Shown piece by piece: positions 63,342-64,000 of a stretch of 64,000 nucleotides of DNA. The stretch's first letter is position 1. Every line of letters starts with the position of its first letter. The position numbers and the translations under genes are program-made. The DNA is taken from positions 21,023-85,022 of the forward strand of contig JAJYPD010000006.1 of the NCBI GenBank assembly GCA_021795715.1. Direction: 5' to 3'. The stretch is from Pseudomonadota bacterium (GTDB lineage: Bacteria; Pseudomonadota; Gammaproteobacteria; Acidiferrobacterales; Acidiferrobacteraceae). Below the pieces are notes generated by a model. It was not told the origin of the DNA, ran no database searches, and worked only from the letters and a program-made list of their open reading frames with translations.

Positions 63342-63632
63342 GTGGCATCCGGCGACCTGCGCGCGCATCGATACCCCGTCTGGTCTGGTGGGCACGCGTC
63401 GTTCTCAAAAGGGGACCTGTCGGCGGCGCTCGAGCAGTTCTTTCGGCAGTATGCGCTGGCGATGATCCTGCGTAACGGCGATGCGCATCTGAAGAACTTC
63501 GATGTCCTGTATTTCCCCGGGGGCGGCGGTACCGATGTTCGGCTGGCGCCTTGCTATGACATGGTCACGATGGCGGCTTACGCGCCGATCTCACCAACCG
63601 GCGTCACCCACGATATTCCGGCCCTTATGTAG
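63342..63632 (+). pseudogene. HipA-type kinase fragment
   Basis: About 95 codons. Only the kinase C-core is recognisable: LEQFFRQYALAMILRNGDAHLKNFDVLYF (catalytic loop with D and N), then DVRLAPCYDMVTMAAYAP with the metal-binding D. The N-terminal domain and ATP-binding loop are missing upstream, and the frame ends at THDIPALM, where normal HipA continues for tens of residues. No hipB is seen. It is a truncated relic. Confidence 0.75.
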
Positions 63633-63998
63633 CGCAATGCGAAATGGAAACGGCTTAAAGGCCGCCAAACGATTCACAATGGCCGGGTCCGGTCGGCTGG
63701 TCACCACAAACGACAACCAGTCCGGCAAGGCGGCGACATCGGTTACCAGCAGATCGGTCAGGGGATTATTCCCCTCGCTGTCGGTGGCTTCATCCAGGGC
63801 GTCGATGACGACGACCAGTTTGTGGTCCCGCTGAATGAGTCCCGCAAGCGGCTGTTTCAATAAGCGATGGAAGAGATCCGCGGGTGTCAGTTTGGCTAAG
63901 TTCTCGCGCGCGGCCCCTTGCGCACTGTCGGGGGCTGTGGCGGTGAGCGCGAGCGCCTGTAAGAGGCGCGTGCGATAATCCGGCAAGCGCGCGGCCAA
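63591..63998 (-). pseudogene. NACHT/STAND NTPase fragment, continues beyond window
   Basis: A minus-strand frame entering from the right edge. DHKLVVVIDALDEATD is a Walker B with the NACHT-type DALDE, and LPDWLSFVVTSRPDPAIVNRLAAF is the sensor-1 (TSRP) region. After KPF the frame turns into antisense of the hipA relic (RIALHKGRNIVGDAGW) and stops. The 3' part of the gene is therefore missing. The P-loop would lie outside the window. Confidence 0.7.
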
Positions 63999-64000
63999 TT

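Overview
This 64 kb window is GC-rich bacterial chromosome, densely coded, with mostly housekeeping genes and a few accessory modules. Conserved gammaproteobacterial orders are present: tig-clpP-clpX-lon-hupB-tRNAs-ppiD, and mltD/gloB/methyltransferase/rnhA/dnaQ. A heme-A/heme-O synthesis cassette with an MFS gene (ctaA-ctaB-ctaT type), a sigma54-controlled dsrE-tusA-SQR-DUF1641 sulfur cluster and a CS2-hydrolase-like carbonic anhydrase point to a chemolithotrophic sulfur (and possibly iron) oxidiser. An Acidiferrobacter- or Acidithiobacillus-like organism fits best. This is inference from gene content; no rRNA is in the window.

Layout. 1-4.2 kb: end of a sulfotransferase-like gene, ctaA-like/ctaB/MFS, a DUF4282 protein. 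4.3-12.0 kb: a tripartite RND efflux operon (outer membrane factor, adaptor, pump) behind a palindromic operator, then a GAF-GGDEF-EAL protein. 12.1-16.1 kb: envelope genes (heptosyltransferase, sulfotransferase-like protein, small beta-barrel, TSUP exporter). 16.3-21.1 kb: a membrane PAS-GGDEF-EAL protein, then htpG behind a consensus sigma32 promoter. 21.1-31.5 kb: purC, tRNA-Leu, tig, clpP, clpX, lon, hupB, tRNA-Val, tRNA-Asp, ppiD, fabI. 31.6-36.3 kb: mltD, gloB, a methyltransferase, rnhA, dnaQ. 36.6-42.6 kb: an MFS transporter, an alpha/beta hydrolase, a degenerate GGDEF-EAL protein, small membrane proteins, a GNAT enzyme. 43.0-47.0 kb: the sulfur cluster with its divergent sigma54 activator. 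47.1-49.6 kb: arfB, then a bufferin-type (BufA/BufB/BufC) copper-RiPP operon. 49.9-57.0 kb: a six-gene hydrogenase-4-like membrane complex whose large subunit has lost the NiFe cysteines, facing a KfrA-like regulator across a palindromic promoter. 57.9-60.4 kb: srkA, a quinone oxidoreductase, a DUF3175 protein. 60.5-64 kb: a decayed island with a damaged antitoxin, transposase and integrase remnants, an intact CS2-hydrolase/FmdB pair, and hipA and NACHT fragments joined tail to tail.

How the genes may work together. A CS2/COS hydrolase would yield H2S. The SQR-like flavoprotein could oxidise sulfide to sulfane sulfur and reduce quinone. TusA and DsrE would carry the sulfur as protein persulfide. 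Heme A/O synthesis would serve terminal oxidases. The hydrogenase-like complex probably couples an unknown redox reaction to ion translocation. The strongest candidates for little-described biology are that complex with its regulator, the sigma54-controlled sulfur operon with its Cys/His-rich PAS sensor, and the bufferin operon with an extended precursor.
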